In this document: positions 39,688-49,177 of the stretch, one piece after another | Layout of the letters: each line of letters opens with the position of its first letter | Numbering within the stretch: the stretch's first letter is position 1 | Origin: VRUE01 sp963703335 | GTDB taxonomy: Bacteria > Actinomycetota > Thermoleophilia > Solirubrobacterales > 70-9 | Length of the DNA stretch: 64,000 bases | Assembly (NCBI GenBank): GCA_963703335.1 | Contig: OY969812.1 | Location: 1,612,001 to 1,676,000, forward strand | Direction of reading: 5' to 3' | Notes under the pieces: model-generated | The model's input: only the letters and a program-made list of their open reading frames with translations | Database searches by the model: none | Told to the model about the DNA's origin: nothing | Translations under genes and position numbers: made by a program

Positions 39688-42117
39688 TTGCCTGAGAAGA
39701 TGAAGCCGGCCGCGGCGCAGAAAGACGGAGCTGCCTCTTATGGGGCCAAGGACATCACCGTCCTCGAAGGCCTTGAAGCGGTCCGCAAGCGGCCCGGCAT
39801 GTACATCGGCTCGACCGGACCACGTGGTCTGCACCACCTGGTCTACGAGGTCGTCGACAACTCCGTCGACGAGGCCCTGGCGGGCCATTGCGACCACGTC
39901 CGCGCCGTCCTCCATCCCGACAACAGCTGTACGGTCGCCGACAACGGCCGTGGCATCCCGGTCGACGAACTCAAAAAGGAGAAGCGCCCCGCTGCCGAGG
40001 TGGTGCTGACCACCCTGCACGCCGGCGGCAAGTTCGGCGACGGCGACGGCTACAAGGTCTCCGGCGGCCTACACGGAGTCGGGATCTCGGTCGTCAACGC
40101 CCTCTCCGAGCGCCTCCATCTCGAAATCTTCCGCGACGGCGCGGTCTGGACCCAGGACTACGAGCGGGGCAAGCCGCAGGCGGATCTCGCCAAGGGCGAC
40201 TCGACCGACTCGACCGGGACCACGATCACCTTCCAGCCCGACGACGAGATCTTCGACGAGCTCGAGTTCGATTACGCGGTCCTGGCTGAGCGGCTGCGCG
40301 AGACGGCGTTCCTCACCCGCGGCTTGAAGATCGAGCTGATTGACGAGCGCGCTGGGGGCCAAAGCGACACCTTCCACTATGAGGGTGGAATCGTCGACTT
40401 CGTTGCTCACCTCAATGAGAACAAGGACGCCCTGCACCGCAAGACCGTCTACTTCGAGGGCGAGACCGATGACGGCCAGGTCGAGGTGGCAATGCAGTGG
40501 AACTCCTCCTACCAGGAATCCGTCTTCAGTTTCGCCAACAACATCAACACGCACGAGGGGGGCTCCCACCTCTCCGGCTTCCGCTCGGCGCTGACCCGCA
40601 CGCTCAACGCTTATGCGCGCGGCAAAGGGCTGCTCAAAGAGAAGGACGAGAACCTGACCGGCGACGATGTTCGCGAGGGGCTGACCGCGGTGATCTCGGT
40701 CAAGCTCGCCGATCCGCAGTTCGAGGGCCAGACCAAGACCAAGCTCGGCAACCCACCGATCGAGGGCCTGGTCAAGGAGACGGTCAACCGCAAGCTCGGC
40801 GAGTTCTTCGAGGAGAACCCGGGCGAGGCGAAACGTATTGTCGGCAAGGCGGTCGACGCGGCAAGGGCGCGGCAGGCGGCGCGCAAGGCCCGCGACCTGA
40901 CCCGCCGCAAGTCGGCGCTGGAGAACTCGACCCTGCCGGGCAAGCTCGCCGACTGCACCGTCCGGGATCCGGCCCTGGCCGAGCTGTTCATCGTCGAGGG
41001 TGACTCCGCTGGCGGCTCCGCCAAGCAGGGGCGCGATCGCAACACTCAGGCGGTACTGCCGCTGCGCGGCAAGATCATCAACGTCGAGAAGGCGCGGATC
41101 GACAAGGTGCTCTCCAACCAGGAGATTCAAGCTCTGATCACCGCCGTCGGTACTGGCATCCGCGAGGAGTTCGACGTCAAAGAGGCGCGCTACCACAAGG
41201 TCGTGCTGATGACAGACGCCGACGTTGACGGCGCCCACATTCGCACCCTGGTACTCACCTTCCTCTACCGCGAGATGCCGGAGCTGATCGAGGCCGGTTA
41301 CGTCTACATCGCCAAGCCGCCGCTCTACAAGCTGAAGAACGGCAAGCAGGAAACCTACGTCGAGAAGGAGTCCGAGCTCGAGGAGCTGCTGCTGCGCGAC
41401 AAGCTCGAGCAGATGGAGGTCAGCGACGCCGAGGGTGCTTCGCACAAGCTGACCGCAACGCGCTGGCAGCGTTTCAACCGCCGCCTAAAGGAGCATGAGG
41501 GGTGGGCCGATTCGCTGCAGGCGGACTTCGGTCACGAGCTGGTCCGCTTCCTCGGCGAGTCGGAAGTGCTCGATCGCGGTGTCACCTCGCTGGCCGAGGT
41601 AAAAGACGTGATCAACGGCGACGCCGGCGAGGTCGAGCCCTTTGACACCGAGATCGTCTCCGAATCCGGCGATGAGATCCTCGTCCGGGCGGTCCACCGC
41701 CGCGACGGGCTGGCCAAGGCCTTCGAGCTCACCGCCGGCCTCTTCGAATCGCACGATTACCGCCGGCTGATCGAGTCGCACGCCGAGCTGCTGAGCCAGG
41801 TAGGGCGCCCTCCTTTCAACGTGTCGCTCGATCAGAAAGAGCGCACGGCTGAGTCGTTCGCGGAGCTGCGCCGGATGGTGATGGAGCTGGCTCGCCAGGG
41901 CGTGACGATGCAGCGCTTCAAGGGACTGGGCGAGATGAACGCCGAACAGCTGCGCGAGACGACGATGGACCCGGCGAGCCGAACGTTGGAGCGGGTGCGG
42001 ATCGACGACGCTGCGATGGCCGAGAAGATCTTCACCGACCTGATGGGCGACAAGGTCGAGCCGCGTAAGGCGTTCATAGAACGCCACGCCAAGGAGGTTA
42101 GGTTTCTTGATGTCTAA
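39688..42117 (+). CDS. gyrB: DNA gyrase subunit B (long form)
   Basis: This 809-aa protein starts with TTG at 39688, after GGGAAGGGA. Domains are a GHKL ATPase (VYEVVDNSVDEALAGHCDHV, GRGIPVD, GGLHGVG), the transducer, and TOPRIM (EGDSAGGSAKQGRDRNTQAVLPLRGKIINVEKA; DADVDGAHIRTL). A C-terminal tail holds QRFKGLGEMNAEQLRETTMDP. Between TOPRIM and the tail is an extra region of about 160 residues (about 570-735), like that in E. coli GyrB and absent from most actinobacterial GyrB of about 650-690 aa. It pairs with GyrA encoded 61 bp downstream. Confidence 0.97.
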   Translation: MPEKMKPAAAQKDGAASYGAKDITVLEGLEAVRKRPGMYIGSTGPRGLHHLVYEVVDNSVDEALAGHCDHVRAVLHPDNSCTVADNGRGIPVDELKKEKRPAAEVVLTTLHAGGKFGDGDGYKVSGGLHGVGISVVNALSERLHLEIFRDGAVWTQDYERGKPQADLAKGDSTDSTGTTITFQPDDEIFDELEFDYAVLAERLRETAFLTRGLKIELIDERAGGQSDTFHYEGGIVDFVAHLNENKDALHRKTVYFEGETDDGQVEVAMQWNSSYQESVFSFANNINTHEGGSHLSGFRSALTRTLNAYARGKGLLKEKDENLTGDDVREGLTAVISVKLADPQFEGQTKTKLGNPPIEGLVKETVNRKLGEFFEENPGEAKRIVGKAVDAARARQAARKARDLTRRKSALENSTLPGKLADCTVRDPALAELFIVEGDSAGGSAKQGRDRNTQAVLPLRGKIINVEKARIDKVLSNQEIQALITAVGTGIREEFDVKEARYHKVVLMTDADVDGAHIRTLVLTFLYREMPELIEAGYVYIAKPPLYKLKNGKQETYVEKESELEELLLRDKLEQMEVSDAEGASHKLTATRWQRFNRRLKEHEGWADSLQADFGHELVRFLGESEVLDRGVTSLAEVKDVINGDAGEVEPFDTEIVSESGDEILVRAVHRRDGLAKAFELTAGLFESHDYRRLIESHAELLSQVGRPPFNVSLDQKERTAESFAELRRMVMELARQGVTMQRFKGLGEMNAEQLRETTMDPASRTLERVRIDDAAMAEKIFTDLMGDKVEPRKAFIERHAKEVRFLDV

Positions 42118-42178
42118 CGCGGACGCTGCAAACCGGCGCATCTCGGGGTCTTCGGTCGGTTCGAGGGACGTGGTTTAG

Positions 42179-45100
42179 GTGGAGGGCGCCGAAGCACTCA
42201 CGGGAGGACGGATAGAGGAGCGCGAGCTGACCAACGAGATGCGCTCGTCGTATCTCGATTACGCGATGAGCGTGATTGTCGGCCGGGCGCTGCCCGACGT
42301 GCGTGACGGGCTCAAGCCGGTCCACCGCCGCGTGCTCTACGCGATGCACGACCTCGCTCTGCAACCGAACCGGCCCTACCGAAAGTCCGCCTTCATCGTC
42401 GGCGAGGTGATGGGCAAGTACCACCCCCACGGCGACAGCGCGATCTACGACACCCTCGCCCGCATGGCGCAGCCGTTTTCGCTGCGCTACATGCTCGTTG
42501 ACGGCCAGGGCAACTTCGGCTCGATCGACGACGATCCACCAGCGGCGATGCGGTATTGCGTTGCTGGGGATACGCGCGTGGCAACCCCCAACGGCACGGT
42601 TCGGATCGATTCGATCGTCGCTGATGCCAAGCCCAACTCGGACAACGAGATCGATTCCGAGGTGCTCGACAGACTTGGCCGCCCTGTTCCCGCGTCGAGA
42701 CTCTTCCACTCTGGTGAGCATCCGACTCTTCGACTTCGCACCGCACAGGGCCACGAAGTCACCGGAACGCATAACCATCCCCTGCTCTGCCTCGTCGACA
42801 TGGCAGGCGTGCCGATCCTTCTCTGGAAGCTGCTGGAGGAGATTTGCCCAGGCGATCGAGTTCTGATCTCCCGAACGCCGCACGAGACCGATGAGCGCCT
42901 AGATGAACAGGATCAAGCGCTGGCCCTTTTGGCTGGCGCGTTTGTCTCAGAGGGTTGGATTAGTGCTTCTCGGGCGGGATTCAACAACATCGACCAGGAC
43001 TTCTTCGACCAGGTCGTAAGGGCGTACGACGAGGTGGTGGGAGGCCGCAGGTATTTGTCATCGCGCGAGATCGCCTCGGGGAGCTTGCTCCACGAGCTCG
43101 ATGTGCAGAACCTCGATCAGCTTCGAAATAGCCCGCTCGCAGAATTGACGGGTCGTGCAAGGGAGAAGCGGGTGCCCGAGTTTGTCTGGCGTTCTGGCGC
43201 CGCGTTCAAGCGGGAATTCCTGCGCGCCCTGTTCACGGGCGACGGATCATCCTCCCGGCTCCCCCGAAACACAATCCAGATCTCCTACTCGACCTACAGC
43301 GACCAACTCGCTCGAGACGTGCAGCTGCTGTTGCTCGAGGCAGGTGTCGTGTCGCGCATCTGCCGCTACGAGAAGGGCGAGTTCAAGATTGTGATCAGCA
43401 ACCGGCGCGACGCGAGGATCTTCTCCTCTAACGTGGGGTTCCTCGGCCAAAAGCAGGCGAAGCTCAACCGGGACCTCGCGATGATTCCAGAGAGCAGCCG
43501 GGCGCTCAGCCGCGACCACGTTCCCTTCATGGCGGACTACATCCGCTCGGACAGCGAATCGCCGTGGACCGACCGGGACTGGCTGCAGCGACACAACGTC
43601 GATCGGATAGAGCGCTGGGAGCAGGGCGGTACCGCGATCCTCGAGCGGATCCAGTCGCAGGAGGTCCGCGACGTTGTCACCCCCTTGGTCACCGGCGACT
43701 ATTTCTACGCCGAAGTTGAGTCGGTAGTTGACGCGGGTGTGCAGCCGGTCTACTCCGTTCGCGTCGACACGGAAGATCACTCTTTCCTGACTAACGGGTT
43801 TGTCAGCCACAACACCGAGGCGCGCTTGGCGCGGCTCTCGACCGAGCTGCTGCGGGACATCGAGGCGGACACGGTCGAGTGGGGTCCGAACTACGACGAG
43901 TCCCAGCAGGAGCCGCTTGTCCTGCCTGCCCGCTTCCCCAACCTGCTGGTCAACGGCTCCTCCGGGATCGCGGTCGGAATGGCGACCAACATCCCACCGC
44001 ACAACCTGAGCGAGTCGATTGGCGCGGTCAAGGCCTACATCGCGAATCCCGGCATCGACCTGGCCGGGCTGATGGAGTACGTCAAAGGCCCAGATTTCCC
44101 CGGTGGGGGAATCATGAGCGCGGAAGGGATCCGCGACGCCTACGCCTCAGGCCGTGCAACGGTGCGGATCCGCGCCCGCGCCCATGTCGAGCCGCTCAAG
44201 GGAGGCCGCGACGCGATCATCGTCACCGAGCTGCCGTTCATGGTCAAGAAGGGCGGCGAAGGCGGCTTGATCACGAAGATCGCCGACCTCGTCCGCGATA
44301 AAAAAATCACCGGCATCTCCGACCTGCGCGACGAGTCCGACCGCTCCGGCATGCGCCTTGTGATCGAGACCAAGCGCGGTGGCGACCCGCCCGAGGTCGT
44401 GCTCAACCAGCTCTACAAGCGAACGGCGATGCAGAGCACCTTCGGCGTCAACATGGTTGCCCTGGTCGATGGCGTACCGCGCACGCTCAGCCTCAAGGAG
44501 CTGATCGAGCACTACGTCAGCCACCAGCGCGAGGTCGTGATCCGTCGCACCCAGTACGAGCTGCGCCGCGCCGAGGCCCGCGCCCACATCCTCGAGGGGC
44601 TGCTGATCGCGCTCGACAACCTCGACGCCGTGATCGAGCTGATTCGCGGTTCGGCCGACACCGAGACGGCAAAGGCCGGCCTGGTCGAGCGCTTTGAGCT
44701 ATCCGAAGAGCAGGCGCAGGCGATTCTCGACATGCGCCTCGCCCGCCTCACCGCGCTGGAGTCCGACAAGCTGCGCGAGGAGCACGAAGAACTGGCCAAG
44801 CGCATCGCCGAGCTGCGCGCGATCCTCGGCGACCCGGCTCGGATCGACGCGGTGATCGTCGAGGAGCTCGACGAGGTCGACAAACGCTACGGCGACGAGC
44901 GCCGCACCGAGGTCACCCACTTCGAGGGCGACATGAACATCGAGGACATGATCGCCGACCAGCAGATGGTGATCTCGATCACCCACTCCGGTTACGCCAA
45001 GCGGCTGCCGCTGGCGACCTACCGTCAGCAGCACCGCGGTGGGCGCGGGGTGATGGGAATGGACCTCAAGGAGGACGACTACATCGAGCACCTCCACATC

Positions 45101-45943
45101 TGCTCAACCCACGATTTCTTGCTCTTTTTCACCAACCGCGGCAAGGTCTACCGGCTCAAGGTCTACGAGCTGCCCGAGGGGGCGCGGACCGCAAAAGGCC
45201 GCGCTCTGGTCAACGTCCTGCCCCTGCGCGACGGCGAGAAGGTCACGGCGGTGATCCCCACACGCGACTTCAGCGAGAACAGGTACCTCGTCTTCGCCAC
45301 CGCCCAGGGACTGGTCAAGAAGACCGAGTTCAAGGCCTACAACACGCCGATCCGCGCCGACGGGATCATCGCGATCAAGATCCGCGACTCCGACGAGCTG
45401 GTCCAGGTGCGTCTCACCTCAGGCGACGACGACATCCTGCTGGTCTCCAAGTCCGGCCACGCTTCGCGCTTCTCCGAGGAGAAAGTGCGGCCGATGGGTC
45501 GCGACACCAGCGGCGTCAAAGGGATGAACGTCTCGGCCAAGGTCAATGGTGTGGAGAACCGCGTGCTGGCGATGGATATCGCCCGCGACGATTCCGAGCT
45601 CTTCGTCGTCACCGAGAACGGCTACGGCAAGCGCACCTCGGTCTCCGAGTACCCGGTCAAGGGGCGCGGCACTAAGGGAGTGTTGACGGCAAAACTGACG
45701 GAGAAGAAGGGCGGCCTCGCCGGCGCCCTGATCGTCCGCGAGCACCAGGACCTCCTCTTCATCTCCCAGAACGGCATGGTCCAGCGCACCCGAGCTGGCG
45801 GCATTTCTCAGATGGGCCGTCCCACGCAGGGTGTCCGCGTCATGAACATGAAGGACGACGACTGCGTCTCAGCAGTGGCCCTCGTGGTCGACGACGACTC
45901 ACCGGCGGATGAGCCGGACGGGCAGGAGCAGCTGGCGGAGTAG
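42179..45943 (+). CDS. gyrA: DNA gyrase subunit A precursor containing an intein
   Basis: The 1254-aa precursor starts with GTG at 42179. Residues 1-126 are the N-extein, ending at the catalytic tyrosine (PPAAMRY). Residues 127-545 are an intein, and the rest is the C-extein beginning TEARLARLSTELL. The spliced GyrA would be 835 aa, a normal length, with a beta-pinwheel C-terminal domain including the GyrA-box-like QQHRGGRGVMGM. Gyrase introduces negative supercoils. The frame is intact across both junctions, so splicing is expected to be functional. Confidence 0.97.
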   Translation: MEGAEALTGGRIEERELTNEMRSSYLDYAMSVIVGRALPDVRDGLKPVHRRVLYAMHDLALQPNRPYRKSAFIVGEVMGKYHPHGDSAIYDTLARMAQPFSLRYMLVDGQGNFGSIDDDPPAAMRYCVAGDTRVATPNGTVRIDSIVADAKPNSDNEIDSEVLDRLGRPVPASRLFHSGEHPTLRLRTAQGHEVTGTHNHPLLCLVDMAGVPILLWKLLEEICPGDRVLISRTPHETDERLDEQDQALALLAGAFVSEGWISASRAGFNNIDQDFFDQVVRAYDEVVGGRRYLSSREIASGSLLHELDVQNLDQLRNSPLAELTGRAREKRVPEFVWRSGAAFKREFLRALFTGDGSSSRLPRNTIQISYSTYSDQLARDVQLLLLEAGVVSRICRYEKGEFKIVISNRRDARIFSSNVGFLGQKQAKLNRDLAMIPESSRALSRDHVPFMADYIRSDSESPWTDRDWLQRHNVDRIERWEQGGTAILERIQSQEVRDVVTPLVTGDYFYAEVESVVDAGVQPVYSVRVDTEDHSFLTNGFVSHNTEARLARLSTELLRDIEADTVEWGPNYDESQQEPLVLPARFPNLLVNGSSGIAVGMATNIPPHNLSESIGAVKAYIANPGIDLAGLMEYVKGPDFPGGGIMSAEGIRDAYASGRATVRIRARAHVEPLKGGRDAIIVTELPFMVKKGGEGGLITKIADLVRDKKITGISDLRDESDRSGMRLVIETKRGGDPPEVVLNQLYKRTAMQSTFGVNMVALVDGVPRTLSLKELIEHYVSHQREVVIRRTQYELRRAEARAHILEGLLIALDNLDAVIELIRGSADTETAKAGLVERFELSEEQAQAILDMRLARLTALESDKLREEHEELAKRIAELRAILGDPARIDAVIVEELDEVDKRYGDERRTEVTHFEGDMNIEDMIADQQMVISITHSGYAKRLPLATYRQQHRGGRGVMGMDLKEDDYIEHLHICSTHDFLLFFTNRGKVYRLKVYELPEGARTAKGRALVNVLPLRDGEKVTAVIPTRDFSENRYLVFATAQGLVKKTEFKAYNTPIRADGIIAIKIRDSDELVQVRLTSGDDDILLVSKSGHASRFSEEKVRPMGRDTSGVKGMNVSAKVNGVENRVLAMDIARDDSELFVVTENGYGKRTSVSEYPVKGRGTKGVLTAKLTEKKGGLAGALIVREHQDLLFISQNGMVQRTRAGGISQMGRPTQGVRVMNMKDDDCVSAVALVVDDDSPADEPDGQEQLAE
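42557..43813 (+). mobile_element. GyrA intein with LAGLIDADG homing endonuclease domain
   Basis: This 419-codon intein is inserted directly after the catalytic Tyr. It has block A CVAGDTRVATPNG (Cys1), block B EVTGTHNHPLLCLVD, two LAGLIDADG-like blocks (LALLAGAFVSEGWI and FLRALFTGDGSS), block F VYSVRVDTEDHSFLTNGF, and block G VSHN followed by Thr+1. Both ends closely resemble the mycobacterial GyrA inteins, which occupy the same site; the Mxe version has lost its endonuclease, whereas this one retains both motifs. Confidence 0.96.
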
Positions 45944-46014
45944 GCAGGCACTTCTTTCACGGCCCAGCGGGCCAGTATGAGGCGGCGCAAAGCGGACATG
46001 CTACTTTGATGTAC

Positions 46015-46287
46015 ATGAGCGGAACAGTTGGAGTTGCCGAGTTGCGGCAGAACCTGAGCGTCTACCTGCGCCGCGTGCATGAGGGCGAGCGGCTGGTGAT
46101 TACGGACCGCAACCGGCCGGTGGCCGAGCTCGGCCCCGCGCCGAGCGCCGGACCCGATCTTGATCGGCTGATTGCGGAAGGGCGGGTCTCCCGACCGCGC
46201 CGCTCGGGACTGCCGAAGCCCCTCGAGCTCTCGGGCGATCCGTACGCTCTCAGCCAGGCACTCGACGAGATCCGCGGCGATCGGTGA
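46015..46287 (+). CDS. Phd/YefM-type antitoxin (VapB partner)
   Basis: From the ATG at 46015 the protein is 90 aa; TTG 46006 and ATG 46009 are alternatives. It has the Phd/YefM pattern VGVAELRQNLSVYLRRVHEGERLVITDRNRPVAELGP, and a C-terminal toxin-binding tail (SGLPKPLELSGDPYALSQALDEIRGDR). It would bind operator DNA and neutralise the PIN toxin encoded four bases downstream. Confidence 0.88.
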   Translation: MSGTVGVAELRQNLSVYLRRVHEGERLVITDRNRPVAELGPAPSAGPDLDRLIAEGRVSRPRRSGLPKPLELSGDPYALSQALDEIRGDR

Positions 46288-46291
46288 GCCC

Positions 46292-46702
46292 TTGTCGGTC
46301 TTCTACGCCGACGCCTCTGCATTGGTCAAGCTTGTTCGAGAGGAGCCTGAGTCTCCCGCGCTTCGGGCGTACGTTGACGGCGCCGACCTGGTCAGTAGCG
46401 AGCTGGTACTGACCGAGATTCCCCGGGCCGTATGTAGGGCGGCTGCACAGGACCCAGGACTCCGCCTCGATCTGCTGCTTAATCGCGCGGAAGCCGTACT
46501 CGACGTACTTGCGCTTCGGCCCGTTGACCGAGGCCTGCTGATCGGGGCAGGAGCTCTCGCCGAGCCGGTGCTACGCGCCCTTGACGCGATTCACATCGCG
46601 TCCGCCGTCAACCTCGGCCCGGTCGATGCGTTCGTGACCTACGACGAACGCCAAGCGGCCGGCGCGAGACTCGCCGGCCTTCGCACGATGGCGCCGATGT
46701 GA
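46292..46702 (+). CDS. PIN-domain ribonuclease toxin (VapC type)
   Basis: From the TTG at 46292 the protein is 136 aa. Acidic PIN residues are visible: YADASALVKLV (Asp), TEIPRAV (Glu), LRALDAIHIASAVNL (Asp) and FVTYDERQAAGARLAGL (Asp). VapC toxins cleave RNA, often tRNA. It follows the antitoxin after four bases, a standard toxin-antitoxin layout. It may derive from mobile DNA, though base use resembles the neighbours. Confidence 0.88.
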   Translation: MSVFYADASALVKLVREEPESPALRAYVDGADLVSSELVLTEIPRAVCRAAAQDPGLRLDLLLNRAEAVLDVLALRPVDRGLLIGAGALAEPVLRALDAIHIASAVNLGPVDAFVTYDERQAAGARLAGLRTMAPM

Positions 46703-46709
46703 CGTCGCC

Positions 46710-47216
46710 CTACGCAGCCGCCGGCAAATACTGCTCCCAAGCCGCTGGAATGCTCGGACTCGCCACCTGGATGAAGACAGTCGGCCCCGGCGCCTTCGGT
46801 TTGTTCTTCGGATGCATGTGGATTTCCCGGGGGAGGCGGTTGCCCTTGCGGCGGTTGCAGGAGGCGCAGGCGGCGACGATGTTCTCCCAGACTGATTTGC
46901 CGCCGCGGCTGCGGGGGATCACGTGGTCGACCGTGAGGCCCGATTTGCGCGAGCCGCAGTATTGACAGGTCCACGAGTCCCGCGCGAGCACTGCCCGGCG
47001 GGTGATCTTCCTCCTGTGCGCTTCGCGGGGGATCCGCACGTAGTTGACGAGGCGGATCACGTCGGGGCGCTCCATCGTCATGTGCTCGGAGTGGATCGCC
47101 CCTTCGCGGCGCTCGAGCAGCTCGGCCTTTTCCTTCAGCAACAGCACAGCAGCCCTTCTCAACGTGCAAACGTTGATCGGCTCATACGTCGCATTGAGAA
47201 CAAGGACGCGTGCCAT
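46710..47216 (-). CDS. HNH endonuclease family protein
   Basis: This 168-aa protein carries a complete HNH motif with zinc Cys pairs: CQYCGSRKSGLTVDHVIPRSRGGKSVWENIVAACASCNRRKGNR. The N-terminus VLVLNATYEPINVCTLRRAAVLLLKEKAELLE is typical of a widespread actinobacterial HNH family of unknown function. It is convergent with vapC and upstream of nothing obvious, so a housekeeping or defence role remains open. Confidence 0.88.
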   Translation of the reverse strand: MARVLVLNATYEPINVCTLRRAAVLLLKEKAELLERREGAIHSEHMTMERPDVIRLVNYVRIPREAHRRKITRRAVLARDSWTCQYCGSRKSGLTVDHVIPRSRGGKSVWENIVAACASCNRRKGNRLPREIHMHPKNKPKAPGPTVFIQVASPSIPAAWEQYLPAAA

Positions 47217-47230
47217 ATTGCTCGGGAATT

Positions 47231-48067
47231 CTACGCAGTCGGGTACGACCCCAAGATTCGCACCGAATCTGCCTTGCTTCGCAGCGCTTCCACAGCCTCA
47301 TTTACGGTCTGCTCGGAAAGCGCTCCTTCGAGGTCGCAGAAGAACATGTAGCGCCCCAATCCCTGCCGCAGTGGCCTCGACTCGATCCGGCTCAGGTTGA
47401 CCTCTCGACTGGAGAACTCCCGCAGCGCGTTGACCAGGGCTCCGGGATGGTCTTCGCCCAGCTCGGAGAAGACCAGCGACGTCTTCCAGGCTTCCCCGGC
47501 CTCCGGTTCGGTGCCTTCCGGCGCGATCCAGACGAAGCGGGTGACGTTGTTGGGCTCGTCCTCGATCCCCTCGCGCAGGATCGTGCAGCCGTAGAGCTCG
47601 GCGGCTGCGTGCGCGCCGATCGCGGCCAGGGGAGCAGCGGATTCGCTGACGGCCTTCACCGCAGCCGCGGTGCTTTCGACGCTCTGGCGCTCGGCGCTGG
47701 GGAGGTTCTCGCGCAGGAAGCGAGCGCACTGGGCCAAGGGTTGAGGATGCGACAGGACCCTCTCGATCTGGTTCAACTCAAGCGGCTCGCGGACAATAAG
47801 CATCGCCCGCACGGCAAAGTCGTACTCGCCGACGATCGTCACCCCTCGGGCGTCAAAGGCAAGCGTGTCGAGGGTGGTGCGAACGGAGCCCTCGATTGAG
47901 TTCTCAAAGGGCACCAGGGCGCGCTCTACCTTCCCCTGCTCGACCGCGAGGATTGCGTCGCGGATCGTCGGCGTCCGCAGCGGCACGTACTCCGTCGCCG
48001 CTTCCAGCGCCTCGCCCAGGGCGTCCTCGGTGAAGGTCCCGGCAGGTCCCAGATAGGCGATCCGCAC
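47231..48067 (-). CDS. pheA: Prephenate dehydratase
   Basis: This 278-aa protein converts prephenate to phenylpyruvate in phenylalanine synthesis. It has YLGPAGTFTEDAL at the start, VPFENSIEGSVRTTLD, and the catalytic EDEPNNVTRFVWI (TRF). A C-terminal ACT domain (LVFSELGEDHPGALVNALREFSSREVNLSRIESRPLRQGLGRYMFFCDLEG) carries the ESRP motif for Phe feedback. There is no fused chorismate mutase. Confidence 0.96.
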   Translation of the reverse strand: MRIAYLGPAGTFTEDALGEALEAATEYVPLRTPTIRDAILAVEQGKVERALVPFENSIEGSVRTTLDTLAFDARGVTIVGEYDFAVRAMLIVREPLELNQIERVLSHPQPLAQCARFLRENLPSAERQSVESTAAAVKAVSESAAPLAAIGAHAAAELYGCTILREGIEDEPNNVTRFVWIAPEGTEPEAGEAWKTSLVFSELGEDHPGALVNALREFSSREVNLSRIESRPLRQGLGRYMFFCDLEGALSEQTVNEAVEALRSKADSVRILGSYPTA

Positions 48068-48076
48068 GGCCGGTCC

Positions 48077-49177
48077 CTATTCGAAGGCGACCGTGTAGCT
48101 GGCTTCGTTGTTTTCGGAGACGCGCTCGCCCGGCACCGTGTCGACCTTGACTTCCAGCGTCACTTCGCCGCTCGGTGCCGGTGTCAACGGGATCGAGACG
48201 GATTGGGATTCGCCGGCGGCGATGCTGTCGATCGTCCCCGAGAGCGTCGTACCGCCGCTGACGCTGACCGAGACGCTGACGCCGTTCTCCGTCGATTCGC
48301 CCTGGTTGGCGACTTCCACTTCCACTTCCGGCGTGCCTTCGCTGCTGACCGAGCTCGCCGATTCCGCCACCAGTTCGGCGCCGTTGACGCTGGTGCTGAT
48401 CAGGCCCAGACCGTGTACACCGCTGACGGAGCCGCTGCTCGAGCCGCTTACAGAACCGAGCGCCGCGCTGACTTCAGCTTCGTCGAGCCAGCGGGTTTCG
48501 TCGGGCAGGAAGACGCTTTTCGGCACGTCTGAGCCATCGATGCCGTTTGTGGCGAGGACCCCGTTGATCTCGGGCCGCACGACCGCGGCGTAGATCACGT
48601 CGCTGCCGAGCAGTCCTCGCATCTGCTCCGCGATGCCTTTTGTTGCTTGCTCGGAACCGACGTCGCCGAGCGCCGTGCTCATCTCTTCGGCGATTTCATT
48701 CATCGCGCTGGCGCGCAGCTCGTAGACCAGCTCGAGCGCGTTTTGGGCGCGGCTCATGTCACCCGGCGTGTCGAGCCCGTCGACGCGGCTTGCGTAGTTG
48801 TCCATCGCGCTGCGATCGGCGCTTACCTGGTTGATGAATTCGGTCACCGAGAGGCTGCCGGGTTCGTCCAGCTTGTCGAAGAAAGCCTTGCTCGTCTGGT
48901 CGGTCTCTTCGACGATCTGAGTGACGTTACGCGCGTAGTCGCTGAGGGCACGATCCTTGCGCGCGTCGAGGCAGCCCTTGACCCCGAGCACGATCAAGAT
49001 CAGCAGCAACAAGCCACCCGCGAGCGCGAGGCCGCGGCGCTGCAGGATCTGCTGCCGTTTAGGGCGCCGGCGGGGCCGGGGCCGCCGGCCCGGCCGGGTT
49101 GAGGGGGAAGAATCCTCCAAGAAGCAGGGAGTATGTCGCAGGAGGAAGCGGATTCGCGGCGAAGCCGGAGAGTGCAT
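48077..49177 (-). CDS. Membrane-anchored exported protein with C-terminal CARDB-like domain
   Basis: The open frame gives 366 aa. It has a basic Arg/Pro-rich cytoplasmic segment, one helix (about 49-66, GLALAGGLLLLILIVLGVKG), a helical extracytoplasmic domain (about 70-190) and a Ser/Gly linker. The C-terminal beta domain (about 255-366) contains PEVEVEVANQGESTENGVSVSVSVSGG and VSENNEASYTVAFE, as in CARDB domains. The start is uncertain: ATG at 49177 shares bases with the divergent kinase start, and TTG at 49120 is an alternative. No Shine-Dalgarno supports either. The function is unknown; adjacency to a kinase is the only clue. Confidence 0.7.
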   Translation of the reverse strand: MHSPASPRIRFLLRHTPCFLEDSSPSTRPGRRPRPRRRPKRQQILQRRGLALAGGLLLLILIVLGVKGCLDARKDRALSDYARNVTQIVEETDQTSKAFFDKLDEPGSLSVTEFINQVSADRSAMDNYASRVDGLDTPGDMSRAQNALELVYELRASAMNEIAEEMSTALGDVGSEQATKGIAEQMRGLLGSDVIYAAVVRPEINGVLATNGIDGSDVPKSVFLPDETRWLDEAEVSAALGSVSGSSSGSVSGVHGLGLISTSVNGAELVAESASSVSSEGTPEVEVEVANQGESTENGVSVSVSVSGGTTLSGTIDSIAAGESQSVSIPLTPAPSGEVTLEVKVDTVPGERVSENNEASYTVAFE

